Shown here: positions 34,599 to 43,529 of the stretch, piece after piece
Position numbering within the stretch: position 1 is the first letter of the stretch
How the letters are laid out: each line of letters opens with the position of its first letter
NCBI GenBank assembly: GCA_964471115.1
Contig: CAYYFE010000001.1
Span: 327,823 to 391,822 of the forward strand
DNA length: 64,000 bases
Source of the DNA: SYFT01 sp964471115
GTDB lineage: Bacteria; Acidobacteriota; Vicinamibacteria; Vicinamibacterales; SCN-69-37
Direction: 5' to 3'
Program-made: the position numbers and the translations under genes
Notes under the pieces: generated by a model
What the model saw: only the letters and a program-made list of their open reading frames with translations
Told to the model about the DNA's origin: nothing
Databases searched by the model: none

Positions 34599-37500
34599 AT
34601 GAGGAAGGCCCTATATACGGTCGCGCTGGCAGCGGTGATGCTGGCAGTCGCGGCGAGCACGGCCCAGGCGCAGGCCATCGGCCAGATCTTCGGCAAGGCG
34701 ACAGACTCGTCCGGCGGCGTGCTGCCGGGCGTGACGGTGACGGTCACCGGCCCGACCCTGCAGCAGCCGCTGACGCAGGTCACGACGACGACCGGCGCCT
34801 ATCAGTTCCCGGTCGTGCCGATTGGCGCGTACACGGTGACGTTCGAGCTGAGCGGCTTCAAGCGCGTCGCGCGGCAGAACGTGCGCGTGACCGACGGCTT
34901 CAACGCCGAAATCAATGCCACGCTGGAAGTCGGCCAGATGACGGAAGAAGTGACCGTCTCGGCGGCGGCGCCCGTGGTCGACACCCGGAAAACGACGACC
35001 GGGGCGACGTTCACGGCGGACATCCTCGAGAAGATCCCGTCGGCGCGCGACCCGTGGCAGATCATCAACATGACGCCGGGCGTGCAGGCCGGCCTCAACG
35101 TCGGTGGGTCCTCGTCGGGTCAGCAGGTCGGTCTGCAGTCGCGCGGCACGGGCGCGTCGGTGCAGTGGAACCTGGAAGGCGGGTCGATGACGGACCTGTC
35201 GTCGAACTCGTCGGCGATGTACTACAACTTCGACTCGTTCGAGCAGATCTCGGTGACCAACGGCGGCGGCGACGTCTCGGTGCAGTCGTCGGGCCTGTCG
35301 ATCAACCTGGTGACCAAGTCGGGCAGCAACGTGTTCAAGGGCTCGGTGGTGGGCACGTTCCAGAACGACGACATGCAGGCCAACAACGTGTCGGAGGACT
35401 ACTTCAACCGCGGCACGTCGGGCTTCCTGTCGGGCGCCCCGGTGTTCAAGATTTACAACATCTCGGGTGAATACGGCGGACCGGTCGTGCGCAACCGCCT
35501 GTGGTGGTGGGTGGCGCTCGACAAGCAGGACATCAACGCGGGCGTCGTCAACTTCTACGATCGCGCCAAGAGCGCGGAGTGCAACGCCTACGCGGACAGC
35601 CAGCGCGCCGGCTCCCTGCTGAGTTCGATCAGCTACGGCGACCTGGCCGCGATCAAGGGCTGTCTGAAGAACGACCAGACCATCATCAAGAACAAGCAGG
35701 GCAAGCTGAACTTCCAGCTCAACGCGAGCAACAAGTTCCAGTACCTGTTCATTTCGGACAACAAGTACCGCAACGCGCGCGGCGCGTCGGACACGACGGA
35801 ACTGGAAGCGGTGACCAAACAGACGTCGGACACCTGGCTGAAGTACTTCCCGCTGCCGACGCACCAGCTGACGCACACGTGGATCGCCAACGATCGTCTC
35901 GTGTTCAACAGCATGTTGACGCACGTGGCCGGCGGCTTCTACCTGGACTACCAGGACTCCATTCAGCCCGAGATCTGCGGTCTGACCAAGTACATCGACG
36001 GGGCGCGCAGCCTGTCGGACTACCCGCAGTCGGCCAACCCGGACTGCATGTTCAACATCCAGCCGCAGACGATTCGTCTGACGGGCAACCAGAGTCGCTC
36101 GCTGGGCAACTCGTACCAGACGGTGCGCCCGTCGCTCGAGATCAAGACGGACGGCACGTATTTCCTGTCGAACGTGCTGGGTGGCGATCACTCCTTCAAG
36201 TTCGGCGCGGGGTACCGGAACAACCCCATCACGACGTACCAGCACATCAGCGGCGGCGGCCGGGCGAACGTGCAGTGCCGCGGCAATCTGCTGGCCAACT
36301 GCGGCGACGGCCGGACCTATGTGCCCGTGGAAGGATCGACGGCGCCTGGCCTGGTGCCCTGGGCCGCGCAGATCACGCGCAACCAGCTGATCAACAACGA
36401 CTGGTGGATGTGGAGCGCCTACGTCCAGGACTCGTTCTCGCGGGGCCGTCTGCGCGTGAACGCGGGTCTGCGCTACGACTGGCAGCAGAGCAAGTGGCTG
36501 GGCGGCTGTGTGCCCGCCAATCCCATCGTGCCGGATCTGCTGCCCGCGCAGTGTGAAGAGGAAGCCACCGGCGGCATCAGCCCGATCACCGGCCAGCGCG
36601 AAGAGCTGCAGCCGTTCGGCAACTGGTCGCCGCGTGTGTCGCTGACGTACGACCTGACGGGCAACGGCAAGACCGTGCTCAAGGCGTCTGGCTCCTACTA
36701 CTACGCGACGAAAATCACGCTGGCCAACGCGCTGAGTTCGCTGGGCGCCGTCACGCTGACGTGGGGGGCCAACCTGACGAGCGGCCGCTGCAGCAGCTCG
36801 GCCGGCGCCTCGTGCTGGACCGACGCCAACATGGACGGCTTCATCCAGCGCAACGAACTGATCGGCACGCCGGCGGTCAGCACGTCGCTCTACGACCTGG
36901 AAACCGGCATCCGCACCGCCGTCGGCAGCAACGTCGACAAGAGCGCGAAAATCGGTCGCACGCGTGAAGTGACGCTCGGCATCCAGCGCGAGCTCGTCGG
37001 CAACCTGGCCGTCGGCGCGGACTTCATCTACCGGCGCTACGATCATGGCACCGCCAACTTCGTGATTGGCTACCAGCCGGGCGCATCCGGGTTCCCGCTG
37101 TCGTCGATCTATGAGGCGGCGACGCCGCACGTGGACCCCGTCACGGGCAACAGCGCGACCTACTACGTGGTCAAGCAGGGCCTGAGCCGTCCCCAGGGCA
37201 TCGGCAACATCGTGATGACCCGCACCAACCACGAGTCGTACAAGGGCGTGGACCTGACGCTCAACAAGCGCTACAGCGACAAGTGGCAGGCCAACCTCGC
37301 CGTGACCATTCAGACGCGTAATGACTACGAGGCGCCTGGCAGCTTCACGAATCCGACCGCCGTCGACCTGGCGGACGGGACCAACGGCATCGCGCGGTAC
37401 CTGATCAAGTTCAACGGCAGTTACGACCTGCCGTGGGGCATCATGGCGTCCACCAACCTGAACATCAACGACGGCGGCATTCGCACGCTGACCATCGATG

Positions 37501-37841
37501 GTCCGGGCCAGGTGTACGGCGGCGTGAATCCCAACAATGGGAACCCGACGACGATCACCTACAACACGCTGCAGTTCCAGAAGCGCGGCACCACGCGGTT
37601 CGAGCGTCAGGCGATCTGGGACATCGGCGTCCACAAGACGTTCACGTTCCGGGGCGGCCAGAACCGCCTGAAGATCATGCTGGACGGGTTCAACATCCTG
37701 AACAACGACCTGATCCTCGGCTACGGCAGCAACAACATCAGCGCGTTGGGCACGACGGCCAACCCGATCAAGCCGTCTGACCGGATCAGCTCGATTCTGC
37801 CGCCGCGGATCTTCCGCATCGGCGGGTCGTTCACGTTCTAG
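34599..37841 (+). CDS. Oar-like TonB-dependent outer-membrane protein
   Basis: The ATG at 34599 follows a strong GGAGGAGG and gives 1080 residues with signal MRKALYTVALAAVMLAVAASTAQAQ. An ATG at 34581 overlaps the Shine-Dalgarno and is rejected. The carboxypeptidase-regulatory domain reads GKATDSSGGVLPGVTVTVTGP...PIGAYTVTFELSGFKRVARQNV. The plug-like part includes DPWQIINMTPGVQAGLNVGG. The barrel ends FRIGGSFTF. A Cys pair and an EF-hand-like loop DANMDGFIQRNE (36822-36857) lie in a predicted surface loop. It is a close paralogue of the gene at 40172. Bases 35139-35556 are identical to 40712-41129. A tandem array and a bidirectional terminator follow. Confidence 0.93.
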   Translation: MRKALYTVALAAVMLAVAASTAQAQAIGQIFGKATDSSGGVLPGVTVTVTGPTLQQPLTQVTTTTGAYQFPVVPIGAYTVTFELSGFKRVARQNVRVTDGFNAEINATLEVGQMTEEVTVSAAAPVVDTRKTTTGATFTADILEKIPSARDPWQIINMTPGVQAGLNVGGSSSGQQVGLQSRGTGASVQWNLEGGSMTDLSSNSSAMYYNFDSFEQISVTNGGGDVSVQSSGLSINLVTKSGSNVFKGSVVGTFQNDDMQANNVSEDYFNRGTSGFLSGAPVFKIYNISGEYGGPVVRNRLWWWVALDKQDINAGVVNFYDRAKSAECNAYADSQRAGSLLSSISYGDLAAIKGCLKNDQTIIKNKQGKLNFQLNASNKFQYLFISDNKYRNARGASDTTELEAVTKQTSDTWLKYFPLPTHQLTHTWIANDRLVFNSMLTHVAGGFYLDYQDSIQPEICGLTKYIDGARSLSDYPQSANPDCMFNIQPQTIRLTGNQSRSLGNSYQTVRPSLEIKTDGTYFLSNVLGGDHSFKFGAGYRNNPITTYQHISGGGRANVQCRGNLLANCGDGRTYVPVEGSTAPGLVPWAAQITRNQLINNDWWMWSAYVQDSFSRGRLRVNAGLRYDWQQSKWLGGCVPANPIVPDLLPAQCEEEATGGISPITGQREELQPFGNWSPRVSLTYDLTGNGKTVLKASGSYYYATKITLANALSSLGAVTLTWGANLTSGRCSSSAGASCWTDANMDGFIQRNELIGTPAVSTSLYDLETGIRTAVGSNVDKSAKIGRTREVTLGIQRELVGNLAVGADFIYRRYDHGTANFVIGYQPGASGFPLSSIYEAATPHVDPVTGNSATYYVVKQGLSRPQGIGNIVMTRTNHESYKGVDLTLNKRYSDKWQANLAVTIQTRNDYEAPGSFTNPTAVDLADGTNGIARYLIKFNGSYDLPWGIMASTNLNINDGGIRTLTIDGPGQVYGGVNPNNGNPTTITYNTLQFQKRGTTRFERQAIWDIGVHKTFTFRGGQNRLKIMLDGFNILNNDLILGYGSNNISALGTTANPIKPSDRISSILPPRIFRIGGSFTF
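35139..35556 (+). repeat. 418-bp gene-conversion tract, copy 1
   Basis: By direct reading, this stretch is identical base for base to 40712-41129 in the neighbouring Oar-like gene. Sequence immediately before (GTCTGCAG versus GCCTGAGC) and after (ACGATCGCGCC versus TCGACCGCGCG) differs, and the rest of the two genes differs at many synonymous positions. Confidence 0.92.
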
Positions 37842-37847
37842 AGCCAG

Positions 37848-37874
37848 GGTCCACAGGGTCCACAAGGTCCACAG
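37848..37874. repeat. Nonamer tandem array (GGTCCACAR x 3)
   Basis: Three copies of GGTCCACAG or GGTCCACAA begin 7 bp after the stop of the Oar-like gene. The same unit occurs after the paralogue (43416) and between divergent VWA genes (46808). Confidence 0.9.
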
Positions 37875-37889
37875 GGACGACACACACCG

Positions 37890-37922
37890 CGGCCCGGAGG
37901 GGATTCCCCTCCGGGCCGTTTT
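37890..37922. terminator. Bidirectional intrinsic terminator between convergent genes
   Basis: A perfect 13-bp stem (CGGCCCGGAGGGG at 37890-37902, complement at 37906-37918) with a 3-nt loop is followed by TTTTCTATTT. The identical stem occurs at 43464-43492. It separates the Oar-like gene from the minus-strand gene that stops at 37923. On the minus side there is no good T-run, so termination is stronger for the plus strand. Confidence 0.92.
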
Positions 37923-39983
37923 CTATTTGATCGCGGCCAGCACCGACACGGCGATCGGGTGCGCCGGCTCGAGCGCCAACGCGGCCTCGGCATGCCGTCG
38001 ACCGGTCTCCACGTTCCCCAGCGCGACTTCGCAATACGCAAGATACGCGAGTGCGTCGGCCAGGCGCGGGTTGGCGGCCACGGCCGCAGCCAGCTCAGTA
38101 CGTGCGGCCTCGAGTTTCTGCTGTACGACCAGGGCCACGCCAAACTGCAGCCGTGCGTCGGCATTCGACGGATCAAGCGCCACGGCGCGCGCGAAGAACC
38201 GGACCGCTTCATCCGGGGCCTGAAGGCGTCCGGCCAGGCGCCCCAGACGCAGCGTCAGCTCCGCATCCGCCATCGCCGCAGCGTCCAGCCGCCCCAGTGC
38301 GGCCAACGCCTCACCGCGCGCGCCAGAGTCGCCGGCGGCAACGGCCAGATCTCCGATGACGGCCGGGGTGGTCAGTCCGGCGCTGACCGCATCGCGCAGG
38401 TAGGGCAGGGCCTGCGCGGGCTTGTTGCCGGCCAGGTACTGACGGCCCACGAGATGAAACGCCGTGCCGCGCGGGTTGGCCGTGGCCTCGAGGCGCTCGG
38501 TCCAGGTCCGCGCCTCCGCGTCGCGGCCGATGATCGTCAGCCGTTGCGCCAGCTTGAGTCCCTCGCTCCAGCGGCCGTCGTTGAGTCCGGCCGGCGCGTT
38601 CACCAGGAGCATCAGCACCAGCCACGCGGCGGCGGGTGCCACGAGGACGCGCCACCGCCGCTCGCGCACCGCTGACGCCAGCGCGTCGAGCGCGATGCCG
38701 GCGCCCACACACATCGGGACCAGCAACGGCAGCCGATAGCGATCGGCGACGAAGAACACCGCCACCGCTGCCGCATACAACGGCACGAACAGCACCCACA
38801 CCCGGAACGCCGGATCCGCGGCCGCGCGCCTGAACGCCACCGCGATCCCCACCAGTCCCAGCGGCATGAGCAGCCACGGGCCCACAGGCAACCAGCGCAG
38901 CCAGCTGTCCGTGTCGTGCACGTAGAACACAAACGAGTACGGCAACGGCACGTGGCTCGCGTGGAACGTGAACGCCAGCTTCTTCGCGAAGAGCCGCGCG
39001 GCGTCAACCGGGTGTGCGCGCATCCAGTCGAGCGCCAGTCCCGTGAAGTAATCCGACGCCTCGGCGTCGGTGACGTCGCGCCCCAGCGCCCGGCCGGCCA
39101 CCGCGCGTGTGTCCTCCGCCTGACCCGCGATGGTGGGCGAGATGCCGGGCACCGGCTGATAAAACCCGGTCGCCCCTGGGGAGTTGCCGATGTAGAGGTT
39201 CAATCCGCCATGGGAGGACACGGTGAGCCATTCGCCGGCGACCACGCCGTTGCGCACGGCCACCGGCGCCAGCGCCAGGACCGCACCCGCGGCCAGCAGC
39301 AGCGCCGCGCGCCATCGGCGGGCCATCGCCATCACCGCGGCCAGCCCCACGATGACCAGCAGGACGTTCGGGCGATTGAGCGCAGCCAGACCAAACGCCG
39401 CGCCGGCCAGCGTCATCGTCCATGGCCGCTCCGACCGCAGCGCGTACGCCAGCGCCAGCAGCGCGGCCGCCGTCAACGCCGTGTCGAGCGAGGCCTGCAG
39501 GATCAGCACTTCATGGAAGGTGACCACGCCCGTCAGGACCGCAAGGCCCGCCGCCCACCAGGCCGCGCGCGGGTTGGCCCACCATGCGGTCATGCGCCAG
39601 ATGGCCGGCACGGCTGCCGCGCCGGCCAGCACCTGGACGATGCGCGCGCCTGTGAACGAATCGGTCGCCGCCAGCGCCGCCGCCAGCGTGTAGATGTACA
39701 GCGGCGAGAGGTAGTAGAGCCCGGGGCCCAGCCACAGGTCGCCCGCGACCACGCGACGCGCGAGGTCGGCGTACGCCGACGTGTCCAGGCCGCTGTCGGG
39801 GTGCAGCATCGGGTGGTCGGCCAGCTGGAACAGGATGACCAGTTTGACCAGGGCCGCCACGGCGAACAGGCCCAGCAGCGGGACCGCGATTGATCCCTCC
39901 GGCCTGGCGTCTGTCACGGCCTCGCGGGAGGGCTGGTTCGTCTTCGGGCGGGGCACGTTCCGGGATCGTTCACGCGATTGCAC
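37923..39983 (-). CDS. PMT/ArnT-type membrane glycosyltransferase with C-terminal TPRs
   Basis: 686 residues from a GTG at 39983; no ATG fits well. After a polar N-terminus there are many transmembrane segments (about 33-440). A luminal loop HPDSGLDTSAYADLARRVVAGDLWLG carries the acidic residues and the YYLSPLYIYTLAA element of the GT39/GT83 (PMT_2) family. Members transfer sugars from polyprenyl-phosphate donors at the periplasmic face. The last 200 residues are TPRs (AGDSGARGEALAALGRLD, LQFGVALVVQQKLEAARTELAAAVAANP, CEVALGNVETGRRHAEAALALEP). It is divergent from the Oar-like gene at 40172, with an 18-bp palindrome 19 bp before its start. Glycosylation of a neighbouring surface protein is possible but not shown. 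Confidence 0.85.
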   Translation of the reverse strand: MQSRERSRNVPRPKTNQPSREAVTDARPEGSIAVPLLGLFAVAALVKLVILFQLADHPMLHPDSGLDTSAYADLARRVVAGDLWLGPGLYYLSPLYIYTLAAALAATDSFTGARIVQVLAGAAAVPAIWRMTAWWANPRAAWWAAGLAVLTGVVTFHEVLILQASLDTALTAAALLALAYALRSERPWTMTLAGAAFGLAALNRPNVLLVIVGLAAVMAMARRWRAALLLAAGAVLALAPVAVRNGVVAGEWLTVSSHGGLNLYIGNSPGATGFYQPVPGISPTIAGQAEDTRAVAGRALGRDVTDAEASDYFTGLALDWMRAHPVDAARLFAKKLAFTFHASHVPLPYSFVFYVHDTDSWLRWLPVGPWLLMPLGLVGIAVAFRRAAADPAFRVWVLFVPLYAAAVAVFFVADRYRLPLLVPMCVGAGIALDALASAVRERRWRVLVAPAAAWLVLMLLVNAPAGLNDGRWSEGLKLAQRLTIIGRDAEARTWTERLEATANPRGTAFHLVGRQYLAGNKPAQALPYLRDAVSAGLTTPAVIGDLAVAAGDSGARGEALAALGRLDAAAMADAELTLRLGRLAGRLQAPDEAVRFFARAVALDPSNADARLQFGVALVVQQKLEAARTELAAAVAANPRLADALAYLAYCEVALGNVETGRRHAEAALALEPAHPIAVSVLAAIK

Positions 39984-40001
39984 GGTTCGTCAATCATACA
40001 G

Positions 40002-40019
40002 ATACCCCCTAGGGGGTAT
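40002..40019. promoter_or_regulatory. 18-bp perfect GC-core palindrome, candidate operator
   Basis: ATACCCCCTAGGGGGTAT is perfectly self-complementary and lies in the divergent promoter region between the PMT-type gene (start 39983) and the Oar-like gene (start 40172). AT-flanked C5/G5 palindromes of this kind are typical of CsoR/RcnR-family operators, and a CsoR-type protein is encoded at 13289. The link is inference. Confidence 0.6.
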
Positions 40020-40171
40020 TGATCCCTCGGGCGCTTGACGTGGTCCCTCGGGTAAACATAGGATTCGTCACCCTCGTGTGGTGTTACGAATCTGTTCGGC
40101 GGTGGGCTACCGCTGCGCGGATTCGCGTATTTCCACGCGGGATCGGTTCGAGTGAGCCAGGAGGAGAAGGA

Positions 40172-43100
40172 ATGACGCGAGTAATGCGAGGAGTGCTGCT
40201 CGTCGCTGCCATCCTTGGGATGACGGCTGGATCGGCCAACGCGCAGGCGATTGGATCGATCTTCGGCAAGGCCACAGACTCGTCCGGCGGCGTGCTGCCG
40301 GGCGTGACAGTAACGGTGACGGGACCCACCCTGCAGCAGCCGTTGTCGCAGGTGACGACGGAGACGGGTGCCTATCAGTTCCCCGTCGTGCCGATCGGCA
40401 CCTATACGGTGACGTTTGAATTGAGCGGCTTCAAGCGCGTCGCGCGGCAGAACGTGCGCGTGACCGACGGCTTCAACGCCGGGATCGACGCGGTCATGGA
40501 AGTCGGCCAGATGACGGAAGAGGTGACGGTCTCGGCGGCGGCGCCGGTCGTCGACACGAAGAAGACCACGGTGGGCGCGACGTTCACGGCGGACATCCTC
40601 GAGAAGATTCCGACGGCGCGTGACCCCTGGCAGATCATCAACATGACGCCGGGCGTGCAGGCCGGTCTCAACGTCGGCGGCTCGTCCTCCGGTCAGCAGG
40701 TCGGCCTGAGCTCGCGCGGCACGGGCGCGTCGGTGCAGTGGAACCTGGAAGGCGGGTCGATGACGGACCTGTCGTCGAACTCGTCGGCGATGTACTACAA
40801 CTTCGACTCGTTCGAGCAGATCTCGGTGACCAACGGCGGCGGCGACGTCTCGGTGCAGTCGTCGGGCCTGTCGATCAACCTGGTGACCAAGTCGGGCAGC
40901 AACGTGTTCAAGGGCTCGGTGGTGGGCACGTTCCAGAACGACGACATGCAGGCCAACAACGTGTCGGAGGACTACTTCAACCGCGGCACGTCGGGCTTCC
41001 TGTCGGGCGCCCCGGTGTTCAAGATTTACAACATCTCGGGTGAATACGGCGGACCGGTCGTGCGCAACCGCCTGTGGTGGTGGGTGGCGCTCGACAAGCA
41101 GGACATCAACGCGGGCGTCGTCAACTTCTTCGACCGCGCGGCCAGCGCGCAGTGCAACGAGTACGCGGACTTCCAGCGCGCCGGCCAGCTGCTCGGCAAC
41201 ATCACCTACGCCGACCTCGCGTCGGTCAAGGGCTGTCTGAAGAACGACAAGACGGTCATCAAGAACAAGCAGGGCAAGATCAACTTCCAGCTCAACGCGA
41301 GCAACAAGTTCCAGTACCTGTTCATCTCGGACAACAAGTACCGCAACGCGCGCGGCGCGTCGGACTCGACGGAACTGGAAGCGGTGACCAAGCAGACGTC
41401 GGACATCTGGCTGAAGTACTTCCCGCTGCCGACGCACCAGCTGACGCACACGTGGATTGCCAACGACCGCCTGGTGTTCAACAGCATGCTGACCAACGTG
41501 GCCGGCGGCTTCTACCTGGACTACCAGGACTCGATCTCGCCGGAGATCTGCGGCCTGACCAAGTACGTGCCCGGCGCGCGCAGCCTGGCGGACTATCCGC
41601 AGTCGGCCAACCCGGAGTGCCTCTTCAACATCCAGCCGCAGACCATTGCGACGACCGGCAACCTGAGCCGGTCGCTCGGCAGCAGCTACCAGACAAAGCG
41701 CCCGTCGCTCGAAATCAAGACGGATGCGACGTACTTCGTGTCGAACGTGCTGGGTGGTGATCACTCCTTCAAGTTCGGCGCGGGCTACCGCAACAACCCG
41801 ATCCTGACCTACTCGCACATCAGCGGCGGCGGTCGCGCCACGGTGCAGTGCCGCGGCAACGCCCTGGCCAACTGCGGCGACGGCAAGACCTACGTGCCCG
41901 TGACGGGGTCGACGGCGCCCGGCCTGGTGCCGCGCGCGGCCGTGCTGCAGCGCGCCCAGCTGGTCAACAACGACTGGTGGATGTGGAGCGGCTACATTCA
42001 GGACTCGTACTCGCGCGGCCGTCTGCGCGTGAACGCCGGCCTGCGGTACGACTGGCAGCAGTCGAAGTGGCTGGGCGGCTGCGTGCCGGCCAACCCGATC
42101 CGCCCCGACCTGCTCCCCGCGCAGTGCGAAGAGGAGACCTCGTCCGGCGTGAATCCGATCACCGGCGTGGTGGAGGAGATCCAGCCGTTCGGCAACCTGT
42201 CGCCGCGCGTGTCGGTGACCTACGACCTGACGGGCAACGGCAAGACCGTGCTCAAGGCGTCGGGCTCCTACTACTACGCGACGAAGATCACGCTGGCCAA
42301 CTCGCTGAGCGGCCTGGGCGCGGTCACGCTGACCTGGGGCACCAACCAGAACAGCGGCGCGTGCAGCACCACCGCGGGCGCGTCGTGCTGGACGGACGCC
42401 AACATGAACGGCTTCATCGAAGCCAACGAGCTGGTGGGCACGCCGAGCTTCGCGCCGGCGGGCCGGTTCGACCTGACCACCGGTCAGCTGCTGCCCACGG
42501 GCAACAACGTCGACAAGAGCGCCAAGATCGGCCGCACGCGTGAAGCCACGCTCGGCATCCAGCGCGAACTCATCGGCAACCTCGCGGTCGGCGCGGACTT
42601 CATCTACCGCCGCTACGACAACGGCACGGCCACCTACACGGTCGGCACCGAGCCGGGCGGCCCGTTGCACCCGATCTCGAACATCTACACGCCGATGACG
42701 CACACCGACGCGGCCACCGGCCAGACGGCCACCTACTACGTCGTCAAGCAGGGCATGATGCGGCCGACCGGCAGCACCATCACGGTGACGCGCCTGAGCT
42801 ACGAAGACTACAAGGGCGTCGACCTGACCCTGAACAAGCGGTACAGCGACAAGTGGCAGGCCAACCTCGCCGTGACGATTCAGACGCGCAACGACTACAG
42901 CCCGATCGGCAGCTTCAGCAACCCGACCGGCGTCGACCTGTTCGACGGCTACAACTCGATTGCGCGGTACCTGATCAAGTTCAACGGCAGCTATGACCTG
43001 CCGTGGGGCATCATGGCGTCGACGAACCTGAACATCAACGACGGCGGCATCCGCGATCTGACGATCAACGGCCCCGGCCAGGTGTACGGCGGCGTCAACG

Positions 43101-43408
43101 CCAACGGCGCGGCGACGACGATCACCTACAACACCCTGAACTTCGAGAAGACGGGCACCACCCGCTTCGAGCGTCAGGCGATCTGGGACATGGGCATCCA
43201 CAAGACGTTCTCGTTCCGTGGCGGCCAGAACCGGTTGAAGGTGATGCTGGATGGCTTCAACATCCTCAACAACGACCTGATCCTCGGCTACAACAGCAAC
43301 AACATCAGCACGGCGGGCACGACGGCCAACCCGATCAAGCCCTCCGAGCGGATCAGCTCGATTCTGCCGCCGCGCATCTTCCGCGTCGGCGCGTCCTTCA
43401 CGTTCTAA
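40172..43408 (+). CDS. Oar-like TonB-dependent outer-membrane protein
   Basis: The ATG at 40172 (1078 residues) follows AGGAGGAGAAGG and gives the signal MTRVMRGVLLVAAILGMTAG ending SANAQ. In-frame extension to 40019 has no signal-peptide logic. The domain order is as in the paralogue at 34599: carboxypeptidase-regulatory domain (GKATDSSGGVLPGVTVTVTG), plug-like DPWQIINMTPGVQAG, and a barrel ending FRVGASFTF. A Cys-x9-Cys loop precedes the EF-hand-like DANMNGFIEANE (42395-42430). Bases 40712-41129 are identical to 35139-35556, whereas predicted surface loops such as 41130-41230 and 42430-42800 diverge, as expected for ligand- or phage-exposed regions. A nonamer array and a terminator follow. 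Confidence 0.93.
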   Translation: MTRVMRGVLLVAAILGMTAGSANAQAIGSIFGKATDSSGGVLPGVTVTVTGPTLQQPLSQVTTETGAYQFPVVPIGTYTVTFELSGFKRVARQNVRVTDGFNAGIDAVMEVGQMTEEVTVSAAAPVVDTKKTTVGATFTADILEKIPTARDPWQIINMTPGVQAGLNVGGSSSGQQVGLSSRGTGASVQWNLEGGSMTDLSSNSSAMYYNFDSFEQISVTNGGGDVSVQSSGLSINLVTKSGSNVFKGSVVGTFQNDDMQANNVSEDYFNRGTSGFLSGAPVFKIYNISGEYGGPVVRNRLWWWVALDKQDINAGVVNFFDRAASAQCNEYADFQRAGQLLGNITYADLASVKGCLKNDKTVIKNKQGKINFQLNASNKFQYLFISDNKYRNARGASDSTELEAVTKQTSDIWLKYFPLPTHQLTHTWIANDRLVFNSMLTNVAGGFYLDYQDSISPEICGLTKYVPGARSLADYPQSANPECLFNIQPQTIATTGNLSRSLGSSYQTKRPSLEIKTDATYFVSNVLGGDHSFKFGAGYRNNPILTYSHISGGGRATVQCRGNALANCGDGKTYVPVTGSTAPGLVPRAAVLQRAQLVNNDWWMWSGYIQDSYSRGRLRVNAGLRYDWQQSKWLGGCVPANPIRPDLLPAQCEEETSSGVNPITGVVEEIQPFGNLSPRVSVTYDLTGNGKTVLKASGSYYYATKITLANSLSGLGAVTLTWGTNQNSGACSTTAGASCWTDANMNGFIEANELVGTPSFAPAGRFDLTTGQLLPTGNNVDKSAKIGRTREATLGIQRELIGNLAVGADFIYRRYDNGTATYTVGTEPGGPLHPISNIYTPMTHTDAATGQTATYYVVKQGMMRPTGSTITVTRLSYEDYKGVDLTLNKRYSDKWQANLAVTIQTRNDYSPIGSFSNPTGVDLFDGYNSIARYLIKFNGSYDLPWGIMASTNLNINDGGIRDLTINGPGQVYGGVNANGAATTITYNTLNFEKTGTTRFERQAIWDMGIHKTFSFRGGQNRLKVMLDGFNILNNDLILGYNSNNISTAGTTANPIKPSERISSILPPRIFRVGASFTF
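40712..41129 (+). repeat. 418-bp gene-conversion tract, copy 2
   Basis: Identical to 35139-35556 in the neighbouring paralogue, including all third codon positions, over 139 codons. Confidence 0.92.
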
Positions 43409-43415
43409 GAACCAG

Positions 43416-43446
43416 GGTCCACAAGGTCCACAGGGTCCACAAGGTT
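43416..43446. repeat. Nonamer tandem array (GGTCCACAR x 3, plus one degenerate unit)
   Basis: Three GGTCCACAR units and a decayed fourth (GGTTCAAGG) begin 7 bp after the Oar-like stop. The position and unit match those after the paralogue at 37848, so the whole 3' region appears to have been duplicated together. Confidence 0.9.
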
Positions 43447-43463
43447 CAAGGACAGACACACTG

Positions 43464-43501
43464 CGGCCCGGAGGGGATTCCCCTCCGGGCCGTTTTCTTT
43501 T
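43464..43501 (+). terminator. Intrinsic terminator, same stem as 37890
   Basis: A perfect 13-bp stem (43464-43476 with 43480-43492, loop ATT) is followed by TTTTCTTTTT. The stem is identical to the one after the Oar-like paralogue at 37890-37918. Confidence 0.95.
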
Positions 43502-43529
43502 TGTGCGGCTTCTCCCATACTGAACGCGC

